DNA of 46,509 nucleotides from Gemmataceae bacterium (GTDB lineage Bacteria; Planctomycetota; Planctomycetia; Gemmatales; Gemmataceae): the NCBI GenBank assembly GCA_009692065.1, contig SHZY01000033.1:1-46509 (forward strand), in the 5' to 3' direction. A model generated the notes under the pieces. That model saw only the letters and a list, made by a program, of their open reading frames with translations, was not told where the DNA came from and made no database searches. Position numbers and translations under genes: made by a program. Every line of letters begins with the position of its first letter. The stretch's first letter is position 1. Shown here in pieces: positions 23,783 through 33,161 of this stretch.

Positions 23783-26700
23783 ATGAGCGAACCAACGCCG
23801 AACGATCTGGAGCGTTCGGATCCAGTCGAGCAGCAACCGACGCTGCTGGAGTGGCCTGGTGCGGTGCAGCGAGCGGCCGCGGCGCTCGCGACCGGCATTC
23901 AGGCCGTTGCGGGATCGCCGCGCCTCGAGGTCGGCCCCGTTCCCCTTACTCGCGTTGCCGACTACGAACTTATCAAGGAGGTCGGCCGCGGTGGCATGGG
24001 GGTTGTCTTCAAGGCCCGGCACGTGCGGCTCAATCGCATCGTGGCGCTCAAGATGATCCGCGGCGGCGCCTTGGCCAACTCGGATGAGTTGCAGCGATTC
24101 GAGAAGGAAGCCGCCGCCGCCGCCCAGCTTCAGCATCCCAATATCGTAGCGCTCTACGAGGTCAGCGCGCACAATCAGCAGCCGTTCTTGAGCATGGAGT
24201 TCATCGGCGGCACCAGCCTCTCCGAGCGAGTGTCGCTGGGGCCGCTCTCGGGCCGGCGCGCGGCGGAGTATCTGGAACTGACCGCGCGGGCCGTCCATTA
24301 CGCCCACTCGCGCGGCATCGTGCATCGCGATCTCAAGCCGGCCAATGTGCTGCTCGATGAGAACGACCAGCCGAAGGTAACCGACTTCGGCCTCGCCAAG
24401 CATATGGAGAATCAGTCGGACCAGACGCGCACCGGCGCCGTCCTCGGCACGCCCAGCTACATGTCGCCGGAACAGGCGGCAGGCAGCAAGGACATCAGCC
24501 CCGCCAGCGATGTCTATAGTCTCGGCGCCATTCTGTACGAGCTGATGACCGGCAAGCCCCCCTTCTGCGGCGAGACACCGTTGGCGACACTGAACCTGGT
24601 TGCCGAGGTCGAGCCGATCCCGCCCCGGCTCCTGAACCCCGGCGTCGATCGCGACCTGGAAACGATCTGTCTGAAATGCCTGGAGAAGACCCCGGAACGG
24701 CGTTACGAAACTGCGGACTCGCTGGCCGACGATCTGCGCCGCTATCTCAGCGGTGAACCAATCACGGCCCGCCGCGTCAGCGTGTTCGGTCGGGCGACCA
24801 AATGGTGCTGGCGCAACAAGGCCATCACGCTGATGACCGCGGCGTTTCTCCTGATGACCAGTGCCTCGTTTTCGATCGTGTCGTACATCGCCTACGATGA
24901 AAAAGAGCTGCGCGAGCAAGCCGAGAAAGCCAGGCAGCAGGTCGAGAAGGCCAACGAGCTGGCCGCCGTGCGTCTGGAGTCGATGCGGCACCTACTCTAC
25001 CTGTCGGAAATGCGGCAGGCGCAGCAAACATTGCGGCGGGCCGATCTCGACAGCGCCTTGCGCATCCTCGACAAGCACTTTCAGCCGAAGGAGGGCCTCA
25101 CCGATCTGCGCGACTGGGAGTGGTATTTTCTCAAGGAACGCTGCCAATCCCGCGTGGCGTTCGGCAGCCACATCGATCGGGCCTTTGCCGTCGCCTATCG
25201 CCTTGACGGGAAGCAACTGGCCTCGGCAGGAGGCGAGCTTGGCAAACCGGGCGAGATCAGACTGTGGGACCTGCGCAACGGCAAACGCCTGAAGACGCTG
25301 AAGGGGCACACCAATGTCATCACCGCCCTCGCGGTTCATCCGGATAAGCCGCTGCTTGCTTCCTCGAGCTACGACAAGACCATCAAGCTCTGGAATCTCG
25401 ACACCGGCGCGGAAATCGCCACCTTGCGCGGCCATACCAGCGCAGTCTATCATGTCGCGTTCGCGCCGAAGGGGACACAGCTCGCGTCGGGCAGTGAAGA
25501 TCTCACCCTGCGCGTCTGGGATTACGAACGCTACAAGGCCGACCCCATCGGGAGCGTGCGCATCCTCCGCGGCCACAACGGCGCGGTGACGAGCGTTGCG
25601 TTTCATCCCGATGGCCAGATGCTTGCCTCCGGGAGTGAGGACCGCACTGTCAAGCTCTGGAACCTGGCGACCGAACAGCTCGAAAAGAACCTCGTCGGGC
25701 ATGAAGGCGAAGTCACCTCCGTCGTCTTCAGCCATGACGGCAAAACGCTCGTCTCCGGCGGCGGCTCGGGTAACCAGCGCGGCGAAGTCCACTTCTGGGA
25801 GGACGAAGGCCGCACCCACTACTTCCGCAACGGCTTATCGGACCGCGTTCTCTCCGTCAGCATCAGCCGCGACGACAAGGTTGCGGCAGCCAGCGGCGAC
25901 GGCATCCTGCGCGTGTGGAACCAGAAGCGATCCAGCGAAGCCATCAGCTTCCGCGTCGATCCGCAGTCGGTCAACGGCGTGGCCTTCGCTCCCGACGGTT
26001 TCTCCCTCGCCGTCGCCGGGCACAATGGCCGAATCAGCCTGTGGAATAGCTCGGGCGGGCTGCACACCTTCACGCTCTCGGCGCCCGGGACGCTGAAGAC
26101 AGTTGCCTTCAATTCCAAAGAGCAGTGGATCGCCGCCGCGGGGAGTCCGCGCGGTGACGTCTACGTTTGGAGCCTCGATTACCCCGAACAGCCCATCGTG
26201 ATCAAGGGGAATAAGTCCGGCGTCGCGTGCCTGGCGTTTTCGCCCGACGGGCGTCATCTCGCCAGCGGCGGCGATGACCACGTCGTCCGCGTCGTCGATT
26301 TCCGGCAGCCCGTAACGCCGCCAGTGCTGCTGGAAGGCCATACCGCCACGATACATGCCGTCGCATACCACCCGCGCGGCGACCTGATCGCCAGCGCGGG
26401 GGAGGACGAGGCCATCCGCTTGCACGACCCGGCGACCGGCAAGCTCGTCGCCACGCTCAATGGCCATTCCAACGGCATCCTTTGCCTGGCGTTCAGCCCC
26501 GACGGGAACTGGCTGGCCTCGGGCAGCTACGACAAGACGGTGCGCCTCTGGGACCTCAAGAACAACTTCCAGAACCACGCGATCCTCAAGGGCCATGGCC
26601 TGGTCGTCAACGCGGTTGCCTTCAGCCCCGACCTGGGGCTCGACGGCAACTCGCTCTGGCTGGCCTCGGCAAGCAAGGACAAGACCATCCGCGTCTGGAA

Positions 26701-26983
26701 CCTCGCCACGCTCTCCCAGGAATACAAGCTTGAAGGCTCGCCCGGCGGCGTGCAATCGATCGCTTACCACCCGCACGGCCGACGCATCGCCAGCATTGGC
26801 GAGGACCGCATGGTGCGCCTGTGGGACATCGTCACGCGCCAGGAAATCCTCGAATTCGAGGACAACGTCGGCACCCTGCGCACCGTCGCCTTCAGCCCCG
26901 ATGGCCGCTACCTCGCGGGGGCCGGCGCCGGCGTCGTGCGCGTCTGGCAGGCCGCAAAGGAGATCATGAACGAACGGAAATAG
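23783..26983 (+). CDS. Membrane Ser/Thr protein kinase with large WD40 propeller
   Basis: The start at 23783 has GGAG upstream; 1066 residues. The kinase domain has VGRGGMG (67-73), Lys90, HRDLKPAN (181-188), a normal DFG (201-203) and GTPSYMSPEQ (222-231). All motifs for activity are present. A membrane helix (about 348-370) is followed by a coiled coil (about 372-400, EKELREQAEKARQQVEKANEL) and a helical linker common to planctomycete kinases (LLYLSEMRQAQQTL ... LRDWEWYFLKERC). About twelve or more WD40 units run from about 470 to 1060, enough for two seven-bladed propellers. It resembles the kinase at 11960-14602 in plan but is longer and keeps DFG. It is probably a sensor or scaffold kinase; the ligand is unknown. 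Confidence 0.93.
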   Translation: MSEPTPNDLERSDPVEQQPTLLEWPGAVQRAAAALATGIQAVAGSPRLEVGPVPLTRVADYELIKEVGRGGMGVVFKARHVRLNRIVALKMIRGGALANSDELQRFEKEAAAAAQLQHPNIVALYEVSAHNQQPFLSMEFIGGTSLSERVSLGPLSGRRAAEYLELTARAVHYAHSRGIVHRDLKPANVLLDENDQPKVTDFGLAKHMENQSDQTRTGAVLGTPSYMSPEQAAGSKDISPASDVYSLGAILYELMTGKPPFCGETPLATLNLVAEVEPIPPRLLNPGVDRDLETICLKCLEKTPERRYETADSLADDLRRYLSGEPITARRVSVFGRATKWCWRNKAITLMTAAFLLMTSASFSIVSYIAYDEKELREQAEKARQQVEKANELAAVRLESMRHLLYLSEMRQAQQTLRRADLDSALRILDKHFQPKEGLTDLRDWEWYFLKERCQSRVAFGSHIDRAFAVAYRLDGKQLASAGGELGKPGEIRLWDLRNGKRLKTLKGHTNVITALAVHPDKPLLASSSYDKTIKLWNLDTGAEIATLRGHTSAVYHVAFAPKGTQLASGSEDLTLRVWDYERYKADPIGSVRILRGHNGAVTSVAFHPDGQMLASGSEDRTVKLWNLATEQLEKNLVGHEGEVTSVVFSHDGKTLVSGGGSGNQRGEVHFWEDEGRTHYFRNGLSDRVLSVSISRDDKVAAASGDGILRVWNQKRSSEAISFRVDPQSVNGVAFAPDGFSLAVAGHNGRISLWNSSGGLHTFTLSAPGTLKTVAFNSKEQWIAAAGSPRGDVYVWSLDYPEQPIVIKGNKSGVACLAFSPDGRHLASGGDDHVVRVVDFRQPVTPPVLLEGHTATIHAVAYHPRGDLIASAGEDEAIRLHDPATGKLVATLNGHSNGILCLAFSPDGNWLASGSYDKTVRLWDLKNNFQNHAILKGHGLVVNAVAFSPDLGLDGNSLWLASASKDKTIRVWNLATLSQEYKLEGSPGGVQSIAYHPHGRRIASIGEDRMVRLWDIVTRQEILEFEDNVGTLRTVAFSPDGRYLAGAGAGVVRVWQAAKEIMNERK

Positions 26984-27047
26984 CAGTCCGAGCCTGAAGC
27001 GTAAGCGAAGAGTAGGAGTGTGTCCGCCGATTCCGACACCCATAATC

Positions 27048-27226
27048 TCACGCAAAGGCGCAAAGGCGCAAAGGGAGTAAGAAATCGTCGTCGCTCATAA
27101 ACGCGCTGAGGTCCAATGCGTAGCCCTTCACGGGCAGCTGGCTTCGGCTTGCCCGTGAAGGGCTACTCCAATGCTTACTATTCCTTTCCCTATTGCCTTC
27201 TTCGCGCCTTTGCGCCTTTGCGTGAG
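27048..27226. repeat. Empty inverted-repeat unit with CGCAAAGG minisatellite arms
   Basis: In the ~400-base gap before the next gene, 27048-27070 and 27204-27226 are perfect 23-base inverted copies made of CGCAAAGG words. Inside is a second perfect 16-base pair (27120-27135 and 27151-27166, GTAGCCCTTCACGGGC). No gene is present. It is the same architecture as the GxxExxY unit at 37061-37542, here without cargo. Confidence 0.75.
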
Positions 27227-27389
27227 GCTCGCTCTTAGTTCTGTGCCGGAAACGGTGGGCACACCCACCTTCGCTCACGCTTCAGGCTTGGATTGTCAAT
27301 TTTTCGCGATTCCGTTAGGATGAATCGGTATTCGTTCGTCGTTCACAATGGATGGTGATTAACATTTACTGTCGGAAAGGACCGCGTTT

Positions 27390-29978
27390 ATGGTGAAGCG
27401 TATCGCGTTGTGGACGCTCGTCGTTCTGGTCGCCTGGGCCGCTCCCGTCCTCCGTGCCGATGAAACGACGGGAAGGCCGCTCGTCGTGCTGGTCGGCATC
27501 GACAAATATCAGGACGCGCAGATCAAGACCCGCAAACACGCCGAGGCCGACGCCAAGGCGCTTTATGACCTGTTCCTCGCCAAGGAAAGTCTCGGCGTCG
27601 AGAAGGATCGCGTCAAGCTGCTGCTGGGGTCCGGCGCGTCCGCGCGCTATCCGGCTGAACTCGCCAACAAGGAGAACATCGTCCAGGCACTGCGTTGGCT
27701 CGAAAAAACCGCCACCAAGGACGACCTCGTCATCTTCGCCATCTTCGGCAACGGCGCCCCGCTGGGCGAGCGCTCTTGCTACTTCGCCGTCGATTCCACG
27801 TTCAAGAACCGCGCCAAGGACGCCGTCGCGTCCGGCGACATCGAGCACATCATCGACAAGTTGAACAGCCAGCGATTCGTCGCCCTGGTCGATGTGCACT
27901 TCATGGGCTTCGACGCTGGCAAGGAGAAGGCGCCCGAACCCAACGTGCAAAACTTCTTCCGCGAGTTTCTCAGCCAGGGGGACGAGGAGAAGGATCCCGC
28001 GCCGAGCCGGGTGATCTTCCTCGCCAACTCCGGCACCAAGCCGTCGCTCAATCTGGCCAAGCACGGCATCCTCGCCCAGGCCCTACTCGACGGCCTCAAC
28101 GGCAAGGCCGACACCGATGGCTACGAGCCCGATGGCAACATCACGGTAAGCGAACTGGCCAAATACATTCGCAAGGCCGTACCTGACCTCGCCCGCGCCA
28201 ACGGCACGACCAAGCCAGAGAAAGAGCAGAAGGCCGGCGTGCTCGAAAGCCAATCGCACGACTTCATCCTCGGCTACAACCCGAAAGCCCACGCCCAGGC
28301 GGTCAACCGCCTCAAGAAGTTTGACACGCTCGCCAAGGATCAAAACCTCGACGCCAAGTTTGCCGAGGAAGGGCACAATCTGCTCGTCCGCATGCCCAAG
28401 CTGGAAGCCAGGCAAAGCCTGCGCAAGGGATACCAAAAGCTGGCGGACGGCAAGATCGACGTGGCCGGGTTCAGCGCCGAGCGCAAGACCATCATGGAGA
28501 GCACGGTGCTCGAAGAGGCCGACGCGCGCAAGTTTGCCACCACGGTCACCAATGCCGTCAGCCTGGTTCGCCGCAGCTACTACAAGGATGTCGCCAAGGC
28601 GCTGCTGTTCGAGGCTGCGGTCGTTGGGCTTTTCAAGGGGATCGACGAGAAGGTCCCGACGCACCTCAAGGATCGCCTCGACAATGTCAAGCAGATGACC
28701 GAAACCGATCTTTATCGCCTCTTGGTCGACGCCCGCACGCAGCTCGGTAAGCGCGAGGATCTCGACAAGGGGCTCGACATCACCTACAGTCTCCACGGCC
28801 TCTTGGGCAAGCTTGACAAGCACACAGGCTACATCCCCCCCGAAGTCGTCGGCCGCTTCCGCGACGACACCGCCGGCTCCTTCCGAGGCATCGGCGTGCA
28901 GATCCGCAAAAACGAGGCACGCGATGAACTCCAGGTCGTCACGCCCATCTTCGGCAGCCCCGCCCACAAGGAGGGCATGAAAGCAAACGACATCATCACG
29001 ACTGTCATCTCCGCGGTGGACCCCAAGACCGGGAAAGCCTATGACGAACCGAAGGTCACGCCGACCAAAGGAATGACCGTCGAAGAGGCAGTCAAGCTCA
29101 TCAAGGGCAAGTCGGGCACGAAGGTCAAACTCCTCGTCGAGCGCGAAGGGTCCGACAAGCCGATCGAATTCACGCTCACGCGCAAGGAGATCGAGGTCGA
29201 AAGTGTCCTCGGCTACAAGCGCAGCGCGAAGGACGCCTGGAATTACGTCATCGATGCCGACAGCAAGATCTGCTACGTCCGCCTGACGCAGTTCTCGGAA
29301 AACACCTATGTCGAATTGGAAAAGGTGATGAAGGATCTCTACAAATCGGGCATCAAGGGCTTCATCCTCGACCTGCGCTTCAACCCGGGCGGCGTCCTCG
29401 ACGGGTCAATCAAGATTTCTGACCTCTACATCGACGACGGCATGATCGTCTCGGTCAGGCATCGCGACGGCAAGGAAACTTCTTATGTCGGCCGATCGGA
29501 CGGCAGCTTCACCACCTTCCCGATGGTCTGCCTCATCAACGGCGGCTCGGCCAGCGCCTCGGAGATCGTCTCCGCCTGTCTGCAAGATCATGGCCGGGCG
29601 ATCATCATGGGCTCGCGCAGCTTCGGCAAGGGCAGCGTACAGACCATCCACGGCTTCGATCATAAGAGCATCATCAAGGTAACGACGGCGACCTTCTGGC
29701 GACCCAACAATCGCAATCTCAATAAGTCCAGCACCCCGGGCAAAGATACCGACGAATGGGGCGTGACGCCGGACAAGGGTTTCGAGGTCAAGCTCTCGAA
29801 GAAGGAGGAAAATGATCTCTTCGATCACCTGCGAGAGGCGGAGATCATCCGCGCCGGACCACTGGAAACGAAGAGCGACTTCCGCGACCGCCAGCTCGAC
29901 ATGGCCGTCGAGTACCTGCGCGGCCAAATTCGCACCGCGGCCCGCAAGGACACGAAACGCGATATCGAGAATCGTTAA
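27390..29978 (+). CDS. Caspase-fold pseudoenzyme fused to PDZ/S41 C-terminal processing protease
   Basis: 862 residues with a signal peptide (about 1-23). Residues 29-275 have the caspase/metacaspase (C14) layout: PLVVLVGIDKYQD, LVIFAIFGNGAP and FVALVDVHFMGF. The catalytic His position (GHG) is Asn121 and the Cys position (DxCxxG) is His170, so this domain should lack cysteine protease activity. A helical linker (about 300-490) leads to a PDZ domain (about 498-600) and an S41 tail protease domain with RFNPGGVLDGS, GGSASASEIV (Ser722) and SFGKGSVQT (Lys747), the Ser/Lys dyad of CtpA/Prc. The S41 part looks active; the dead caspase part may bind partners or regulate. Planctomycetes have many caspase-domain fusions, but I do not recall this pairing being characterised. 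Confidence 0.9.
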   Translation: MVKRIALWTLVVLVAWAAPVLRADETTGRPLVVLVGIDKYQDAQIKTRKHAEADAKALYDLFLAKESLGVEKDRVKLLLGSGASARYPAELANKENIVQALRWLEKTATKDDLVIFAIFGNGAPLGERSCYFAVDSTFKNRAKDAVASGDIEHIIDKLNSQRFVALVDVHFMGFDAGKEKAPEPNVQNFFREFLSQGDEEKDPAPSRVIFLANSGTKPSLNLAKHGILAQALLDGLNGKADTDGYEPDGNITVSELAKYIRKAVPDLARANGTTKPEKEQKAGVLESQSHDFILGYNPKAHAQAVNRLKKFDTLAKDQNLDAKFAEEGHNLLVRMPKLEARQSLRKGYQKLADGKIDVAGFSAERKTIMESTVLEEADARKFATTVTNAVSLVRRSYYKDVAKALLFEAAVVGLFKGIDEKVPTHLKDRLDNVKQMTETDLYRLLVDARTQLGKREDLDKGLDITYSLHGLLGKLDKHTGYIPPEVVGRFRDDTAGSFRGIGVQIRKNEARDELQVVTPIFGSPAHKEGMKANDIITTVISAVDPKTGKAYDEPKVTPTKGMTVEEAVKLIKGKSGTKVKLLVEREGSDKPIEFTLTRKEIEVESVLGYKRSAKDAWNYVIDADSKICYVRLTQFSENTYVELEKVMKDLYKSGIKGFILDLRFNPGGVLDGSIKISDLYIDDGMIVSVRHRDGKETSYVGRSDGSFTTFPMVCLINGGSASASEIVSACLQDHGRAIIMGSRSFGKGSVQTIHGFDHKSIIKVTTATFWRPNNRNLNKSSTPGKDTDEWGVTPDKGFEVKLSKKEENDLFDHLREAEIIRAGPLETKSDFRDRQLDMAVEYLRGQIRTAARKDTKRDIENR

Positions 29979-30970
29979 ATTGCTTCCTCGTTTAGCGCCC
30001 GTATGGCGTCAGGCGGGCGCAAAACGAGGATTTTCGTCAGTACCTCCGCATACTCCTCCCACGTTAGCCCATCCACGGTCGCGCTCGACTTCCCCGTCAC
30101 GCCATCGACGAGCGGGCCTTGCTCCACCATCACCTGCAGAATCTCCCGCTCTCGCACCGCATCGAACAGGCTCCGATCAAGCGCTTTCCCGCGCAGGTGA
30201 GCCACCCCGGCCGCGAGCGCATAGGCACCCCAGTTGCTAACGCCGCAGACGATGAGATGCTGCGTCGCGATTCGGCAAGCGACCAGGCGTCCGTTGGGGA
30301 TATTGCGTTCGATGACGTCCCAGGGGATCTTGCCCATGCCGATCTCGTTGCCGCCGTCGCCGATGCCGATGGTTGTCAGCCCAGCACCCTCACCCCCGGC
30401 CCCTCTCCAGGGGGGAGAGGGGAGGAAGAGGCGATGTGCCGGGCTCATCAAATCTGTGATATCCCTGCCGCGCATGGTGTGGCAACGGTCATTCGAGTGA
30501 CTTGGTCCCACGCGTTCGATGGCCAAGAGATGCGTCAGCGCCTTGATGCCCTTGCGCTCGTCGAAATAGCGCCAATAATCGGCATCGCTCATGTCCTTCG
30601 CTTCGGCCGGCGTCGGCAGCGTGACCAGCGGCACCTGATTGCGTATGCCGCACTCCGCTAAGCCGGCTTCGAGAGCGCGCACGCAAAAATCATCAGTCAC
30701 GAGCACGACTGGAATGCCCAACGGCACCAACGCGCACGCAAGAAACAGCGTGCCAAGCGGGCCATCGGTCTCGCCGGCCGGAGGCGTGGCCGTCGGTATG
30801 AAGAAACCGGTGACAATCGCCAACCCCGGCGCCGGATGGTCTGCAAGACTGTGGCACACCGCCGCAAAATCACCAGGACAGGCGTTAACGAGATTGTGCT
30901 GCTGATCGGTGCGCAGGCCGCGTTTGCCGATGTCGTTCTGAATCAGATCGCGCAATTGGTCGAGGGTCAC
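29975..30970 (-). CDS. DUF4392 (D-glutamate cyclase-like) protein with repeat-derived insert
   Basis: The start is taken at the GTG (30970) that overlaps the stop of the upstream gene as GTGA, with GAGG seven bases before it; 331 residues. VTGFFIPTATPPAGETDGPLGT and TIGIGDGGNEIGMGKI are the core motifs of DUF4392, the C-terminal domain of mammalian D-glutamate cyclase, which converts D-glutamate to 5-oxo-D-proline. Between HRLF and TTIGIGDGG lies LPSPPWRGAGGEGAG, encoded by an interspersed repeat (30386-30426). The C-terminal tail is encoded by another repeat (29986-30029). Both are in frame, so the protein may still fold with an extra loop. The role would be D-amino-acid turnover, perhaps peptidoglycan-related. 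Confidence 0.85.
   Translation of the reverse strand: MTLDQLRDLIQNDIGKRGLRTDQQHNLVNACPGDFAAVCHSLADHPAPGLAIVTGFFIPTATPPAGETDGPLGTLFLACALVPLGIPVVLVTDDFCVRALEAGLAECGIRNQVPLVTLPTPAEAKDMSDADYWRYFDERKGIKALTHLLAIERVGPSHSNDRCHTMRGRDITDLMSPAHRLFLPSPPWRGAGGEGAGLTTIGIGDGGNEIGMGKIPWDVIERNIPNGRLVACRIATQHLIVCGVSNWGAYALAAGVAHLRGKALDRSLFDAVREREILQVMVEQGPLVDGVTGKSSATVDGLTWEEYAEVLTKILVLRPPDAIRALNEEAI
29986..30029. repeat. REP-like hairpin, TTTAGCGCCCGC family
   Basis: Second copy of the CGTTTAGCGCCC...GGGCGCAAAACGA palindrome. It lies inside the 3' end of the DUF4392 gene and encodes part of its last ~17 residues (VLRPPDAIRALNEE). Confidence 0.65.
30386..30426. repeat. CTCACCCCC...GGAGAGGGGAG repeat inside a coding region
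   Basis: Same element as at 23727-23767. Here it is read in frame on the minus strand as LPSPPWRGAGGEG, without a stop. Confidence 0.8.
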
Positions 30971-31665
30971 CGCTTCGCCTCGTGCAGGAGTGCCTGAAAC
31001 CGTTCGTGCCAATCGCCGGGCAACTGAGCGGTCACCGTGATCGGCTCATAGCGCACCGGATGCAAGAACGTCAGCGCCCGCGCGTGCAGGGCGATGGCCC
31101 TGCCGAAGGTGCGCACCGAGCCGTAGCGGGCGTCGCCGTAGATCGGATGGCCGTGGTGAGCGAGTTGAACGCGGAGTTGATGGGTGCGTCCGGTCTGCGG
31201 ACGGATTTCCAGCCAGGTCAGATCGCCGTGCATGCCGCGCCGCTGATAGTGGAGAAGTGACTGGCGTGCCCCCGGCGTCTGCGGCTCCATGACGTCGACG
31301 CGATGCGTGTCAGGGTTTTTCCGCAGCCAGTCTTCCAGGGTGCCGGCGTCCTTCTGCACCTTGCCTTCGACGATGGCCCAGTAGACTTTTTCGATGGTAC
31401 CTTCGCGAAACTGCTCACAAATGCGGGCCGCCGCCTTGCTGGTGCGAGCGAAGAGAAGCACGCCGGAAACGGGCTTGTCGATGCGATGGACGATGCCGAG
31501 AAATACGTTGCCGGGCTTCTTGTACTTGTCTTTGAGGTATTCCTTGACGGTGCGATCGAGCGTTTGCTCGGCTCCCTGGAAATGGGCGCAGGTGACGCCG
31601 CTGGGCTTGGCGATCGCCAGGCAGTGGTTGTCTTCGTAGAGAATTTCCAGCGGTTCGGTTAGCAT
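30967..31665 (-). CDS. RluA family pseudouridine synthase
   Basis: The start is set at 31665 (MLTEPLEILYEDNHCLAIAKPSG), the family's usual beginning; 232 residues. The catalytic motif is GIVHRIDKPVSGVLLFA with the essential Asp in HRID. PQTGRTHQLRVQLAHHGHPIYGDARYG is the second RluA hallmark with its Arg. No S4 domain precedes it, so it is the short RluA/YqcB-like form. It would isomerise uridine in rRNA or tRNA; which position is unknown. Its stop overlaps the GTG start of the DUF4392 gene, implying translational coupling. Confidence 0.93.
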   Translation of the reverse strand: MLTEPLEILYEDNHCLAIAKPSGVTCAHFQGAEQTLDRTVKEYLKDKYKKPGNVFLGIVHRIDKPVSGVLLFARTSKAAARICEQFREGTIEKVYWAIVEGKVQKDAGTLEDWLRKNPDTHRVDVMEPQTPGARQSLLHYQRRGMHGDLTWLEIRPQTGRTHQLRVQLAHHGHPIYGDARYGSVRTFGRAIALHARALTFLHPVRYEPITVTAQLPGDWHERFQALLHEAKR

Positions 31666-31768
31666 GAGGTTGTGCCCGCGGCGCCCGTTCGTCATATTGT
31701 AATGCATAAAGCCCGTACCACCCAAGCCCGCGGGCGAAAGCCTGCGGGTTACCCCACGGACTCAGGTC

Positions 31769-33160
31769 ATGAACCTCTGCCGCCTTGTACCCCTCGTCGC
31801 GCTTATTGTCCTCGTCCCGCTGCTGCGCGCTCAAGACGACGACGATCCCAAGAAGAAAAAAGCCGGCACGATCCCCGAAGGCCTGAAGGCCCTTCAGCAC
31901 CCCGATCCAAAAGTGCGTTACCGGGCCGCCGACACCCTAGCGCAGCTCGGCCCCCTCGCCAAGTTCGCTGTGCCGGAGCTGAAGGAAGCCCTCAAGGACA
32001 AGCATCCGATGGTGCGCGTCAAGGTAGCCGAGGCGCTTTGGAAGATCGACCAGACGCCGGCTGGGACTCTGATGCCGGTGCTGTTGCAAGCGCTGAAGGA
32101 AAGGGAACCCAGCGCCCGCGCCGCGGCTCCGCCCGTGATCGCGCTCCTGGGCGCGAAGGCGAAGCTCGCCGTGCCGGCGCTGGTGAACGCCCTCGCGGAC
32201 AAGGAATTCAGCGTCAAGGTGGCGGCAGTCACCGCCCTGGGGGACCTTGGCCCGGTTGCGAAAGAGTCGGCCAACGACCTTTTGGATCTCACGAAGGACA
32301 AGGAGAACTTTTTCCTTCTGGAACCATTCGTCGGCGCGGCCCTGGCGAACCTTGGCCAGGGTGCCCTGCCCGCCTTGACCAAGGCACTGACCGACTCGTC
32401 CTTTGATCGGCGGCGCGTGGCAGCCTACGCGCTGGGCAGCATGGGCGCTGCGGCCGCGCCGGCCGCGAACGAACTGGCCATCGCCATGCAATCGAAGGAT
32501 CCGGGCACGCGCCGGGCCGCCGCCAGCGCGCTGGGCAAGATCGGCCCCGCCGCCAAATCGACGCTGGCACAACTGGAAATCGCCCTCGCCGACAAGGATC
32601 CGTCGGTGCGCATCGAGGCCGCGCTGGCAACGTGGTTTGTCAGCAAGGATTCCAGACACATCACGGTTCTCGTCAAGGCACTCAGCAATGAATCAGTCGG
32701 CGTGCGTGACTACGCCTGCCAGGCGATCGGCGTCATGAAAGCCGGCGGCAAGGATGCCGTCGATCCCGTCGCCAAGCTGCTCGGCGACAAGGACCTGCGC
32801 GTCCGCGCCATCATGACGCTCGGCGAGATTGGGCCCGCCGCCGCCAAGACAACGCCGCAACTCAAGCAACTTCTCAAGGACAAGGACGGCGGCGCCCAGC
32901 TCGCCGCCGCCTTCTCGCTTTGGCAAATCACCGGCGACGCCAAGGAGACGCTGGCGGCAATGACCCAGACGTTGTCAACGGAAGCGTACTACACGCCGAC
33001 GATCGTGCTGCTGGGCGACATGGGCCCGGCGGCTGAGCCCATGCTGCAAACGCTGGTCAACCTCTATCGCGAGGAGGACGTCCCCGCCGACCGCAAGGCA
33101 CTGGCGGAAGCGATCAAGAAGATCGACTCGAAGGTGGCGATGAAGCTAGGGATAAAATAG
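31769..33160 (+). CDS. Exported HEAT-repeat protein
   Basis: 463 residues with a signal peptide (LVPLVALIVLVPLLRAQ, about 5-21) followed by an acidic/basic linker (DDDDPKKKK). From about residue 35 to the end it consists of HEAT/PBS-lyase-type repeats of ~38 residues (KVRYRAADTLAQLGPLAKFAVPELKEAL, then VRVKVAEALWKID and so on), roughly eleven copies. Each repeat has the conserved Asp-Pro-x-Val-Arg turn and Gly-Pro-Ala-Ala bend. It should form an alpha-solenoid scaffold in the periplasm-like space. The next gene starts two bases after its stop, so the two are probably co-transcribed. The partner is unknown. Confidence 0.88.
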   Translation: MNLCRLVPLVALIVLVPLLRAQDDDDPKKKKAGTIPEGLKALQHPDPKVRYRAADTLAQLGPLAKFAVPELKEALKDKHPMVRVKVAEALWKIDQTPAGTLMPVLLQALKEREPSARAAAPPVIALLGAKAKLAVPALVNALADKEFSVKVAAVTALGDLGPVAKESANDLLDLTKDKENFFLLEPFVGAALANLGQGALPALTKALTDSSFDRRRVAAYALGSMGAAAAPAANELAIAMQSKDPGTRRAAASALGKIGPAAKSTLAQLEIALADKDPSVRIEAALATWFVSKDSRHITVLVKALSNESVGVRDYACQAIGVMKAGGKDAVDPVAKLLGDKDLRVRAIMTLGEIGPAAAKTTPQLKQLLKDKDGGAQLAAAFSLWQITGDAKETLAAMTQTLSTEAYYTPTIVLLGDMGPAAEPMLQTLVNLYREEDVPADRKALAEAIKKIDSKVAMKLGIK

Positions 33161-33161
33161 C

